Below are positions 46,603-55,647 of a DNA stretch of 64,000 nucleotides, piece by piece. A model generated the notes under the pieces. It saw only the letters and a program-made list of their open reading frames with translations, was not told where the DNA came from and searched no databases. Origin of the DNA: Flavobacteriales bacterium. GTDB lineage: Bacteria > Bacteroidota > Bacteroidia > Flavobacteriales_F > PHOS-HE28. Numbering within the stretch: the stretch's first letter is position 1; each line of letters begins with the position of its first letter. The position numbers and the translations under genes are program-made. Location: positions 1-64,000 of the forward strand of contig JADJCX010000021.1 of assembly GCA_016703005.1 (NCBI GenBank), in the 5' to 3' direction.

Positions 46603-49551
46603 ATGAAACGACTTCTTCCCTTTTCGCTTGTGGCGCTTACGTGCTTGGCCATTGGTGGCACCGTTTGGCACGCCGAACGCACCCCTGCCTATACCGAACG
46701 AGCCGGCGGTTTGGCCCAAGGTGCCGACGGCATGCGCGACTACATGAACATGTTGCGCCGTAATGTGGTCACCGGTCAGGTCGATCCCAATGACTACCTA
46801 CGTGCTTTTGAAGCGGCGCGCTCGTATTCCGCCAGCCAAGCCAAATCGGTCGGGTTCCAATGGCTCGAGATGGGACCGAACAACGTGGGTGGTCGTACAC
46901 GTTCCATTTGTATCCACCCTAGTGCCCCGAATACCATTTGGGCAGGTGCTGTCAGCGGTGGTCTTTGGAAGAGCGAAGACGGCGCCAACACATGGTTCCG
47001 CGTGCAAGGGTTGAGCGAGAGCCTTGTTATCAGCAGCGTTGCCGTGACGAACAGCGGTCACATCTATGTCGCTACGGGTCATAGTGCCGAAGGTTCGGGA
47101 GGGAGTGGTGGCAGCGGTTTTATTGGACATGGGATATTCCGTTCTGTCGATGGTGGCGCCAGCTTCTCGTTGGTTATCGGGCCAAGTGCACCCTGGAGCG
47201 CAAACGCGGACTGGGCGATCACCAACAAGATCGTTGCAGACCCAACAGATGCAAACAAGCTGTACGTTGCCCATAACAGTGGATTCAAAATATATGATGA
47301 AGCCGCGAACACATTCACTACCCCACCGGCGCCTTTCCCCCAAACGTCCAGCTTCTGCTCAGCGTTGGAAGTGGTGAAGGATTCAACCGGGGTCACCGCC
47401 ATATTGTTGCGTACAGGAACGCAGAACTGGCGCAGTGTTGATGGCGGCAATACGTTCCAGCAGATCCCCCAGGGGAGTGGCCTTCCGACCAGCGGTTACG
47501 GTCGTCTTGAATTCGCTATCAGCATACATGACCACAATTACATGTATGCTCTTGCAGAACAAGGCGGCTCAATGAGAGGCGGATGGCGCAGCACCGACGG
47601 TGGCGTCACTTGGAGCCAGTTCTGGCCAAGTGGTAACGATGTACCATCTCTCGACATTTTTGGTGATAACAACCAAGGATGGTACGATATCGTTATCGCC
47701 GTAAACCCGAACGACAAGGAAGAGGTTATGCTTGGCGGTGTTACGCTATGGAAATGGGGTGCGAACAGTCCTCCGGAGCAGATCGCCATCGCACAGAACT
47801 TCCCCGGTTGTTTCGTGTGCGTGCACGCCGATATCCACGAACTCACTTGGTCGCCTGATGGCACCAGCTTGTATGTGGGTTGTGATGGTGGAGTATACAA
47901 GTCCTTCGGGGTTTCACCCAACTTCGTATTCACCGCGAGCAACCATAATTTCAATGTGACCCAGTTCTACTCTGCCGCCATCAGCCCTAAGGGCAAGGTT
48001 CTGGGCGGCGCGCAGGATAACGGCACGCAGTACATCCCGCTTTTCCCGGGCAATGAGCAACGTGCTTCGGAAGTAGGTGGTGGCGACGGGTTCGATTGCG
48101 AGATCAGCCAGTTGGACCCCAACATTCTGTTCGGTACGGTGTACGCTGGTGCACTTGCGCGGAGCAACAACGAAGGCGGTGTATCCGGTGGGTTCTACGA
48201 TACACGGATCCTTGCCTTGGGCGATCCCGGTGATATCACCGGCAACGGCCTCGGCGATTTCTACACGAACATTCGCTTGTATGAGAACGCACTTGACTTG
48301 AACAGCCCTGATTCCGGATTGTACTCAGTGCAGTGGATCGTGGAAGACAATGATTTCACTGTGGGTGACACCATTGGTGATCCGTTCCCATACAACAGTC
48401 GCAAGATGCCCGCAGTGCCACTGCCAGCTACCGTCTGGTCGTTGGATGGCTTCCCGGCAGGTACCACTGCCAACACGGTTTATGACATTGGTGATACGGT
48501 GCGTTACTTGATCACGCTACCCGATCGCGTTGAGACGCTGTTCGCAGTGGGCTTCAGCGGCACCGATGGCGTGTGGGCCACGCGCGATGCCTGCACGTTC
48601 ACTGGCTCGGTGGAGTGGTGGAAAGTGGCCGGGAATGCCGGTGGTAACGTGAACGTGTTGGAGTGGAGTTCTGATGGCCAAGCCCTCTATTGGGGTACCA
48701 CCGAAGGTGATGTCTGGCGTGTAAAGGGATTCAACAACGCCTACACTTCATCGCAAGCGGACGATACGAGTTCCACCCGGGTACTGGAGGATCCTGTTCA
48801 GATCTATAACGGCGGCGGCACCATAACTGGTCTGTGCTCCGACCCGAACGATGCCTCTCGCCTGCTGATCACCGTGGGTGGTTATGGTGGATCGGGCAAG
48901 GTGCGCCTATGCGATAATGCGTTGAACTCGGCCCCTCCGTTCAATGTGGTGAACAAGTGGAACAACTTACCGGCCGATCTGGTGGGTATGCCGGTTTATG
49001 ATGGCATCATCCACGTAAGCAGCTCAAACCTCTATGTGGTCGGTACGGAGTTCGGTGTGATGGTGAGTGATGACGGTGGCCAGAACTGGGCGTTCGAGAA
49101 CACAAACATGGAATTGGTGCCCACCATGCAGGTGCGTCAGCAAACATGGAACTGGCAGAACAACCCGCATGGTCCCGATTTCGTGACCAACCCTGGTGTC
49201 GTTTACTTGGGTACGCACGGTCGTGGCTTCTGGCGCAGCGAAACGTTGTTGGGTATCGTTCCGCCCGGCGGCGAAGGCAGCGATGTTGAAGGCAATGGTG
49301 GTTTGCTTGTTTTCCCGAACCCGGTCAACGATCTCGCCACGGTCGGCTTCAAGCTGCGTGGCACCGCGCAAGTGCAGGCCACCGTTTACGACCTGAACGG
49401 TCGCGCCGTCCGCAACATCGCTCAGCAGCGGATGTCCAAAGGCGAGCAGCGCCTCACCTTCGATGTGAGCGACCTGAGCAGCGGAACCTACATCATCGAC
49501 CTGCGCGTGGATGGCACTTCGCGCACCGGCCGGTTCGTGGTGAGCCGTTAA
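46603..49551 (+). CDS. T9SS-secreted protein with sortilin/BNR-type repeats
   Basis: 982 residues with a signal peptide (MKRLLPFSLVALTCLAIGG). The body carries beta-propeller repeats of the VPS10/sortilin or BNR type: AGAVSGGLWKSEDGANTWFRV, GIFRSVDGGASFSLVIG, GGWRSTDGGVTWSQF, GVMVSDDGGQNWAFEN. The last ~85 residues are a Por-type sorting domain (LLVFPNPVNDLATVGFKL; VYDLNGRAVRNI; FDVSDLSSGTYIIDLRVDG; GRFVVSR). So it is exported by the type IX system; the propeller could bind or cleave glycans or proteins, but no catalytic set is evident. It has its own terminator. The 155-base upstream spacer contains no other gene. Confidence 0.92.
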   Translation: MKRLLPFSLVALTCLAIGGTVWHAERTPAYTERAGGLAQGADGMRDYMNMLRRNVVTGQVDPNDYLRAFEAARSYSASQAKSVGFQWLEMGPNNVGGRTRSICIHPSAPNTIWAGAVSGGLWKSEDGANTWFRVQGLSESLVISSVAVTNSGHIYVATGHSAEGSGGSGGSGFIGHGIFRSVDGGASFSLVIGPSAPWSANADWAITNKIVADPTDANKLYVAHNSGFKIYDEAANTFTTPPAPFPQTSSFCSALEVVKDSTGVTAILLRTGTQNWRSVDGGNTFQQIPQGSGLPTSGYGRLEFAISIHDHNYMYALAEQGGSMRGGWRSTDGGVTWSQFWPSGNDVPSLDIFGDNNQGWYDIVIAVNPNDKEEVMLGGVTLWKWGANSPPEQIAIAQNFPGCFVCVHADIHELTWSPDGTSLYVGCDGGVYKSFGVSPNFVFTASNHNFNVTQFYSAAISPKGKVLGGAQDNGTQYIPLFPGNEQRASEVGGGDGFDCEISQLDPNILFGTVYAGALARSNNEGGVSGGFYDTRILALGDPGDITGNGLGDFYTNIRLYENALDLNSPDSGLYSVQWIVEDNDFTVGDTIGDPFPYNSRKMPAVPLPATVWSLDGFPAGTTANTVYDIGDTVRYLITLPDRVETLFAVGFSGTDGVWATRDACTFTGSVEWWKVAGNAGGNVNVLEWSSDGQALYWGTTEGDVWRVKGFNNAYTSSQADDTSSTRVLEDPVQIYNGGGTITGLCSDPNDASRLLITVGGYGGSGKVRLCDNALNSAPPFNVVNKWNNLPADLVGMPVYDGIIHVSSSNLYVVGTEFGVMVSDDGGQNWAFENTNMELVPTMQVRQQTWNWQNNPHGPDFVTNPGVVYLGTHGRGFWRSETLLGIVPPGGEGSDVEGNGGLLVFPNPVNDLATVGFKLRGTAQVQATVYDLNGRAVRNIAQQRMSKGEQRLTFDVSDLSSGTYIIDLRVDGTSRTGRFVVSR

Positions 49552-49571
49552 GAATTCAATTGAGCACAATG

Positions 49572-49610
49572 GAAGCCCTTCCCGATCGTTCGGGAGGGGC
49601 TTCTTCTTTT
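49572..49610 (+). terminator. Rho-independent terminator
   Basis: A 14-bp stem GAAGCCCTTCCCGA / TCGGGAGGGGCTTC (one G-U pair) with a TCGT loop, followed by TTCTTTT. It ends transcription of the sortilin-type gene, 16 bases before gap. Confidence 0.9.
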
Positions 49611-49626
49611 CACCTCCTTTGTACCC

Positions 49627-50631
49627 ATGTCCAAAACACGCATCGCGATCAATGGCTTCGGCCGCATCGGCCGAATGACCACTCGAGTGATCCTTGAGCG
49701 AAAGGATCTTGAATTGGTGGCTATCAACGATATCACCGACACCCGTACGCTCGCTCACCTATTCAAGTACGACAGCATTCATGGCGTGTTCAAAGGCGAC
49801 GTATCGCACGATGAGGAACACCTGGTGCTGGCCGGTCGTAGCATCAACGCATATGCGGAAAAGGACCCCGCCGGACTTCCTTGGAAGGCGCTGGGTATCG
49901 ATGTCGTGCTCGAGTGCACCGGGCATTTCCGTACCGCGGCCAAGGCGCAGGCCCATCTGGACGCCGGTGCCGGCAGGGTGGTGCTTTCGTCCCCCGCGAG
50001 CGATGACACCAAGACCGTGGTGCTCGGGGTGAATGACCATGTGCTCATCGCTTCGGACCGGATCGTGAGCAACGCGAGCTGCACCACCAACAACGCCGCA
50101 CCGATGATCATGGCGTTGGACGAGCTATGCGGCATCGAGACCGGTTATGTGACCACCATCCACAGCTACACCGGCGATCAACGCCTGCACGATGCCCCAC
50201 ACGAAGACTTGCGCCGTGCTCGCGCGGCCGCTGTAAGCATCGTGCCCACGACAACGGGTGCGGCGAAGGCGATCACACGCGTGTTCCCTCATCTCGAAGG
50301 GAAGATGGGCGGCTGCGGCATTCGTGTGCCCGTACCCGATGGATCGCTCACCGACATTACTTGCCGTGTGCGGAAGCCATTGAATGTGGAGGCTATCAAC
50401 GCGCACTTCAAGGCCTTGGCCGAAGGGAAGTGGAAGAATATCCTGCGCTACACCGAAGACCCCATCGTGAGCATCGACATCGTCGGCGACCCGCATTCGT
50501 GCATCTACGATGCAGGCCTCACCAGCGTGGTGGGCGATATGGTGAAAGTGGTTGGCTGGTACGACAACGAATGGGGCTACAGCAACCGACTAGTGGATCT
50601 GGTGGTGCTGATGCAACAACTACGCTCCTGA
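49627..50631 (+). CDS. gap: Glyceraldehyde-3-phosphate dehydrogenase
   Basis: 334 residues. NAD-binding INGFGRIGRMTTRVI starts the Rossmann fold, and the catalytic Cys152 is in SNASCTTNNAAP. GDQRLHDAPHEDLRRARAAA, PTTTGAAKAI and WYDNEWGYSNRLVDL are the remaining family marks. It converts G3P to 1,3-bisphosphoglycerate. CTCCTTTG ends six bases before the ATG and may be a degenerate -7 element. The 3' end overlaps the convergent lpxH by 12 bases. Confidence 0.97.
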   Translation: MSKTRIAINGFGRIGRMTTRVILERKDLELVAINDITDTRTLAHLFKYDSIHGVFKGDVSHDEEHLVLAGRSINAYAEKDPAGLPWKALGIDVVLECTGHFRTAAKAQAHLDAGAGRVVLSSPASDDTKTVVLGVNDHVLIASDRIVSNASCTTNNAAPMIMALDELCGIETGYVTTIHSYTGDQRLHDAPHEDLRRARAAAVSIVPTTTGAAKAITRVFPHLEGKMGGCGIRVPVPDGSLTDITCRVRKPLNVEAINAHFKALAEGKWKNILRYTEDPIVSIDIVGDPHSCIYDAGLTSVVGDMVKVVGWYDNEWGYSNRLVDLVVLMQQLRS

Positions 50632-51423
50632 CGGCACACGCGGCGCTGGAAGATCACCGCTCAAAGGCCCATCGCCATTGCGTTGCATCAGTTTCAGCTC
50701 GTTGCCGTCGAAGACGGCGTAGGTGAAGCGCGTGATCCAATCGCCGAGATTGATGTAGCGGCTGTGATCGCCCACTTGCAGATCCATCGGTAGGTGGCGA
50801 TGGCCGAAGACGAAGTAGTCGTAGTGTTCCTTTTTCAGCACTTCGCGGCAGTGGATAGCGAGCCACTCGTTGGCTTCGCCAATGAACTTACGGTCGTTGT
50901 CGTAGCTCTTCTTGCGGCTGCGACCGCTCCAGAACTCGGCAAGGCCCAAAGCGAAATTCGGATGAAGCCGTGCGAACAACCACTGGCACAACCCACTGCG
51001 GAAAATGCGCTTGATGAACTTGTAACCATGATCGCCGGGGCCTAAGCCATCGCCATGGCCGATCATGAATTTCTTGCCCGCCCATTGGCGCATCACGGGT
51101 TCGCGATGCACGATCAGGCCGCACTCTTCCGCCAGGTACCCGAAGGTCCACATGTCGTGGTTGCCGATGTACAGGTGGAGTGGAATGCCCCGATCATGCA
51201 GTTCGGCGAGTTTACCCAGTAGCCGCACGTAGCCGCGTGGCACGGCTTTCTTCCACTCGAACCACATGTCGAACACATCGCCGAGGATGTGGATCTCCGC
51301 AGCGTCCTTGGCAGCCTCGTCGAGGAACTTCACGATACGCCGTTCACGCACCAAACTGTCTTCCCGGTTCGGCACGCCAAGGTGGAAGTCGGAAAGGAAG
51401 ACGATGCGCTGGCCGGAATGCAT
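50620..51423 (-). CDS. lpxH: UDP-2,3-diacylglucosamine diphosphatase (LpxH-type)
   Basis: 267 residues of calcineurin-like metallophosphoesterase. Metal-binding motifs are FLSDFHLG, LGDVFDMWFEW, YIGNHDMW, GHGDGLG and FGHRHLP. The central region YKFIKRIFRSGLCQWLFARLHP fits the LpxH family. It releases UMP to form lipid X in lipid A synthesis. The ATG shares a base with the stop of the M1 peptidase gene, so it is the last gene of the run that starts with lpxK. Confidence 0.92.
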   Translation of the reverse strand: MHSGQRIVFLSDFHLGVPNREDSLVRERRIVKFLDEAAKDAAEIHILGDVFDMWFEWKKAVPRGYVRLLGKLAELHDRGIPLHLYIGNHDMWTFGYLAEECGLIVHREPVMRQWAGKKFMIGHGDGLGPGDHGYKFIKRIFRSGLCQWLFARLHPNFALGLAEFWSGRSRKKSYDNDRKFIGEANEWLAIHCREVLKKEHYDYFVFGHRHLPMDLQVGDHSRYINLGDWITRFTYAVFDGNELKLMQRNGDGPLSGDLPAPRVPSGA

Positions 51424-54400
51424 CAGGGTTTCAAGTTGCGGATGATGCGCGTAGGGTCGAGCTTTTCCAAAGCAAGCACGAAGCGGATACGGTCGCCGAA
51501 TTGAACGTTACGGAAGGCGAGTTCATCTGTGATGTTCTTGCTGAAGCCAAGGGGCATCCAGATCTCGAACACATCCTTCACCAATGGCAGGCCGACACCG
51601 AATTCCAATAACAGTTCCGGCTTTTCCGTCTTTGAACCGTCCGTTGCAACGGACTTTACCGGCACTATGCCCGCGCTGCCGAACAAGGCGATCGGTACCC
51701 GCATCGGGAAGTCCAGCTCAACGTTCACGGCCGCGATGTACGAATCTGAACCGCCCTGCCAAACCCCCGTCTTGAACGCGCCTTGTTGTTTGCTGAACTG
51801 CTGCGCCCAAAGTCCCTCCGTTTCGCCACGGCCGATGTAGGCATGGTCATAGAACGGGTCTTCGGCAGCCCAACTCAAGCCCCAAGCTTGGTTCGGTCCA
51901 ATGGAGCCGGGAACGCCAAGGAAGGAACCAGCGAAGGCCCGCAACCGCACACTGTGCCCGCGCTCGTCATACACGAATGCTTTGCTGGCCTCGATGGACA
52001 CGCGCGCCCAGTCGTAACCAGTGGTTGCGGTGGCTGTCCAGTGCGCCGGGCCGAGCGGATGGCCATGATCGCCATCGTAGCTGAACTCACCGATCCAGTT
52101 GTCGCTGCTCAAGTACCCTGTGCCACCACCGAGCAGATCGAAGCGGTCGTTGGTGCGCAGGTAGATCCCACGCAACGTGATCGAATGCTGGGTTGGTTTG
52201 GCCAAGGGGCGTTTGATGTCGAATTTGATATGCGCACTACCGCGCTCGTACCACTGCTGCCACTTCGGGTCGTTCGATAGGGTAGCTGTACGGCCCCCAG
52301 CACCCAAGTGGATGTTGCGGAACCAAGAACTCCGCATGCGATCGAAGTGGTGTTCGATACGTGCAGCCCCAACTGGCCGCTTACTTCCGAAGCCGTACAA
52401 CGGCGCGATCACGAACTCGGTGCGTTGGCTCGGGAACACCGTGTTGTAGAATGCCACGCCCGCTTGGAAACCATCGTGCACATTGGCTGCGATGATCGGT
52501 GTCCAATACAGTGTTCGCTTGCTCGGGTCTTCCACACCGGCCAAGAATTTCAAGCGCACAGGTGTCCAACTGCGCAGGATGCCTTTGCTGCGCACCGTGT
52601 TGTTGCGGTGGTCGATATCCAGGGTGCGATGACCGGCATCAATGGTGACGCGCGTGGCGTTGGGCCAGGGGAGGGTCTCAGTCCTAATCCACTTCGTATG
52701 CGATGGGTGTGAATCGATCGTGACCCTCTTGTTACCGGCAGAAGCCTCGTCGAATCGGATCATGCTCGGATCGATCCACACGGTTCCGAGCGAATCGCTG
52801 CCAGCCCATGCCGTGACAGGGATCGGTGCAGCGTACCGCTGACCCTTTGTTCTAACCTTGATGTTCGCTCCGTTCAACCTGGTGCCAACAGCATCCAGCT
52901 TCCGTTCGGCCCCTAGTTCTTCAGTGAAGGCCCAGGTGAGATCCTTCCCGCTCACCTCCTCGAACGCCTTCCGCACATCCTCCGGCTTCGGATGCTTGAA
53001 CGCCCACCGGCGATAGTACTCGTGCATACACGCATCGAAGAGCGAGTCGCCCAGGTAGGCGAAGAGGTGGTCGAACACGAGCGCGGTCTTCATATACACG
53101 CTGGTGCCATAGTTGGTGCTTGTGTACTCTTCACTCGGCAAACTGCAAGACTGGTCGAGGTTTCGGCGCGCGTTGAGCCGATAGGCGAGTTCCGATACTT
53201 CGCGATGACCGATCGACCTGCCACCGAAGAGCGCCTTGGGGATACCTTCTGCGATCACCGACAATTGGTTCGGATAACGTTTCCGCATGTAGCGCAGCTC
53301 CACGAAGCTGTTCATGCCTTCATCCATCCATGGATGCTCACGTTCGTTGCTGGCCAGAATGCCTTGGAACCAGTTGTGGCCCACCTCGTGCGCGATCACC
53401 TCATCCAAGGCCATGGCTCCATCCATGTCGCCGATCACTGTGATCATCGGATACTCCATGCCACCGCCCGCGCTGATGGTTCCATCCACCGCAGTGCATG
53501 AGCTGAACGGGTAGTCGCCCACCCATTTGCTGTAGTGTTTCACCGCCTCGCTAACGAACAGCGCCGAACCATTCCATGTGTCGGCATGCTTCGGTGTGTA
53601 GAGCGTCCAGGTCTCCACATGACTTCCGCTCGCCAGATCCACATGGCTCTTTTCCACCAAGTAGCGCTTGTCAGTGAACCACGCAAAGTCGAGCACATTC
53701 TCTTGCTTGTATTGCAGCGTCTTGGTATTGGGTGCGCTCAGTGGGAAAACCATCGACCCGCCCTTCTTGCCCTTGCCTTCGTTCTTCGCGGCGAGTTCGT
53801 CCATCCATTGTCGCTCATCAGCGTTCTGCAATTCACCGGTGGCGCCGACGACGTAGTTCACCGGGAGCGTTATGCGCACATCGAACGAGCCGAAATCGCT
53901 GAAGAACTCGCCTTGGTCCAGATAGGGGATGGCATGCCATCCTTCGCGATCGTACACCGCCGCTTTCGGATACCACTGGGTGATGTAGTAGGCTTGCCCG
54001 GTGTGCCCGAGACGAGAGAAGCGCGCATCCGGGATCTTCACCCGGAAGGGCGTAGTGATCTCCACACTTGCGTTCGGAGACAATGCCTCCGACAGTTTCA
54101 GCCAAGCGATGTCGATGTGCTTTTCATCCAGCCCCCAGCTGATCGGGGCACCGTTTACACGGAAGTCGAGACTGTCGATGAAGCCACGGTCCTCATCCTT
54201 GGCGAACCAGAGATCGAGATCGCCGTGCAGGGACTGTTGCGTGCTGAGCGCTGTGCCCTTTTGCTTGTAAGCGTTGGGGTATAGGTGGATCCACAACGTA
54301 TCGAGCGCATAGGTGCTGCGGTTGGTGTAGGTGATCGTTTCCGATGCATGAAGCATGTGCTTCACATCATCGAGCATTACGTCGATGGAGTAGTCTACTT

Positions 54401-54494
54401 TCTGCTGGAAGTACTCGGTTGTTGGCTGCTGTGCGCAAACAGCGAGCGGGCCGCACAGCAACCCGCTCACGAACGCTCCGCGCATCCAGCGCAT
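51423..54494 (-). CDS. M1-family metallopeptidase, secreted
   Basis: 1,023 residues with a signal peptide (RGAFVSGLLCGPLAVCA). The zinc site is H369-EVGH-373, with EHPWMDEGMNSFVELRYM downstream carrying the third ligand. The N-terminal M1 beta domain is visible (KQKVDYSIDVMLDDVKHMLHASETITYTN). The ~450-residue C-terminal part after the catalytic domain is strand-rich and ends in a barrel-like run, so a membrane-linked form is possible. No T9SS sorting domain is present. It starts one base after the TlpA gene stop by overlap. Confidence 0.9.
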   Translation of the reverse strand: MRWMRGAFVSGLLCGPLAVCAQQPTTEYFQQKVDYSIDVMLDDVKHMLHASETITYTNRSTYALDTLWIHLYPNAYKQKGTALSTQQSLHGDLDLWFAKDEDRGFIDSLDFRVNGAPISWGLDEKHIDIAWLKLSEALSPNASVEITTPFRVKIPDARFSRLGHTGQAYYITQWYPKAAVYDREGWHAIPYLDQGEFFSDFGSFDVRITLPVNYVVGATGELQNADERQWMDELAAKNEGKGKKGGSMVFPLSAPNTKTLQYKQENVLDFAWFTDKRYLVEKSHVDLASGSHVETWTLYTPKHADTWNGSALFVSEAVKHYSKWVGDYPFSSCTAVDGTISAGGGMEYPMITVIGDMDGAMALDEVIAHEVGHNWFQGILASNEREHPWMDEGMNSFVELRYMRKRYPNQLSVIAEGIPKALFGGRSIGHREVSELAYRLNARRNLDQSCSLPSEEYTSTNYGTSVYMKTALVFDHLFAYLGDSLFDACMHEYYRRWAFKHPKPEDVRKAFEEVSGKDLTWAFTEELGAERKLDAVGTRLNGANIKVRTKGQRYAAPIPVTAWAGSDSLGTVWIDPSMIRFDEASAGNKRVTIDSHPSHTKWIRTETLPWPNATRVTIDAGHRTLDIDHRNNTVRSKGILRSWTPVRLKFLAGVEDPSKRTLYWTPIIAANVHDGFQAGVAFYNTVFPSQRTEFVIAPLYGFGSKRPVGAARIEHHFDRMRSSWFRNIHLGAGGRTATLSNDPKWQQWYERGSAHIKFDIKRPLAKPTQHSITLRGIYLRTNDRFDLLGGGTGYLSSDNWIGEFSYDGDHGHPLGPAHWTATATTGYDWARVSIEASKAFVYDERGHSVRLRAFAGSFLGVPGSIGPNQAWGLSWAAEDPFYDHAYIGRGETEGLWAQQFSKQQGAFKTGVWQGGSDSYIAAVNVELDFPMRVPIALFGSAGIVPVKSVATDGSKTEKPELLLEFGVGLPLVKDVFEIWMPLGFSKNITDELAFRNVQFGDRIRFVLALEKLDPTRIIRNLKP

Positions 54495-55639
54495 CAGCTA
54501 CCGAAGACTTGGGCCAGCTTCTGGTCGAGCGCCGGGCCGCGCAGGTTCTTCGCGATGATCTTGCCATCCTTGTCGATCAGCACGGTGTGCGGGATGCTCT
54601 GCACGCCGTACGGCCCGGCGGCCGCGTTCTTCCACCAACCCAGATCGCTCACGTGCTTCCAAGGCAGTTGGTGCTGGTTGATCGCGTTCACCCAAGCGTC
54701 CTTGTTCTTATCGAAGCTCACCCCGTAGATCTCGAAGCCCTTGCTCTTGTACTTGTCGTAAGCTGCCTTCACGGTCGGCAATTCCGCGATGCAGGGCTTG
54801 CACCAACTGGCCCAGAAGTCGATGAGCACCACCTTGCCGCGCAGGCTGCTCAGTGCGAGCGTACCGCCATCGGGAGTGGGTTGCTCGATCTCGGGGGCCA
54901 CCGCGCCATCGGTGGTTTGACTCTGTGCGGCCTGCAGTTGCTCCTGCTGTTGTTGCATCTGTTGTTGTTGCTGCAGCATCTGCTCTTCACGGGCGAAGCG
55001 TGCATTGAAATCAGCGTACGCATCCGTGTTACCCATCACTTTGGCGAGCTGCTCACGCACCTGCTTCACAAGAGCCACTTCCGTGGATTGGTCGATCTGC
55101 GAAATAGCAGCGAGCTGCACCGGTGAGCCGGGGTTGTCTTTCACCAATTGTTTGCACCGTTCGAAATGCTCCGTGTTCAACTTGTTGAACGCGTCCATGG
55201 CCGATGGATCGCCACCGTTGTTGACAATGTTGCGGATGCTGTCGCGCGATGTACGGTACACATCCGCGCTTTTGAGGAAGTTGAAGAGCACTACTGCATC
55301 CTTGTGGCCTTCCACCGATGAAGCCTTGCCAAGCGCATCGGCTTTCGCAGCAACGCGAGCGCCATCGGTGCTGTCCAAGGCCAGCACCAGATAGTTGCCG
55401 CGATCGAAGTTGAGGTAGTAGAAGTCGAGCGGCAGGTGTGCTGTGCTCAACGAGCCTTTGCCATTGGCGTCGAGCGTAACGCTGTCCATGGTCACCACAC
55501 TGCGACCAACAGTGCGGTCCAGCCGGATGGTTTTGCCAGCGCCGCCTTCAATGGTCACATCAAGCGTGTGGCTGGAGCCAGTGCCGCCACAGGCGGCGAG
55601 CAGGATAGTGGGGATCAGCAGGAGGGAGGAGGTCTTCAT
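54494..55639 (-). CDS. TlpA-like thioredoxin lipoprotein
   Basis: 381 residues. A lipoprotein signal (LLLIPTILLAAC, then GGTGSS) leads to a DUF4369-type N-terminal domain (TLDVTIEGGAGKTIRLDR), a Gln-rich coiled linker around residue 220, and a C-terminal thioredoxin fold with GKVVLIDFWASWCKPCIAELPTVKAAY. The redox pair is Cys280 and Cys283. It probably acts in the periplasm in disulfide exchange. The linker carries long CAG/CAA runs (MLQQQQQMQQQQEQLQAAQSQ) that could vary in length. Confidence 0.92.
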   Translation of the reverse strand: MKTSSLLLIPTILLAACGGTGSSHTLDVTIEGGAGKTIRLDRTVGRSVVTMDSVTLDANGKGSLSTAHLPLDFYYLNFDRGNYLVLALDSTDGARVAAKADALGKASSVEGHKDAVVLFNFLKSADVYRTSRDSIRNIVNNGGDPSAMDAFNKLNTEHFERCKQLVKDNPGSPVQLAAISQIDQSTEVALVKQVREQLAKVMGNTDAYADFNARFAREEQMLQQQQQMQQQQEQLQAAQSQTTDGAVAPEIEQPTPDGGTLALSSLRGKVVLIDFWASWCKPCIAELPTVKAAYDKYKSKGFEIYGVSFDKNKDAWVNAINQHQLPWKHVSDLGWWKNAAAGPYGVQSIPHTVLIDKDGKIIAKNLRGPALDQKLAQVFGS

Positions 55640-55647
55640 TGTAGGGA

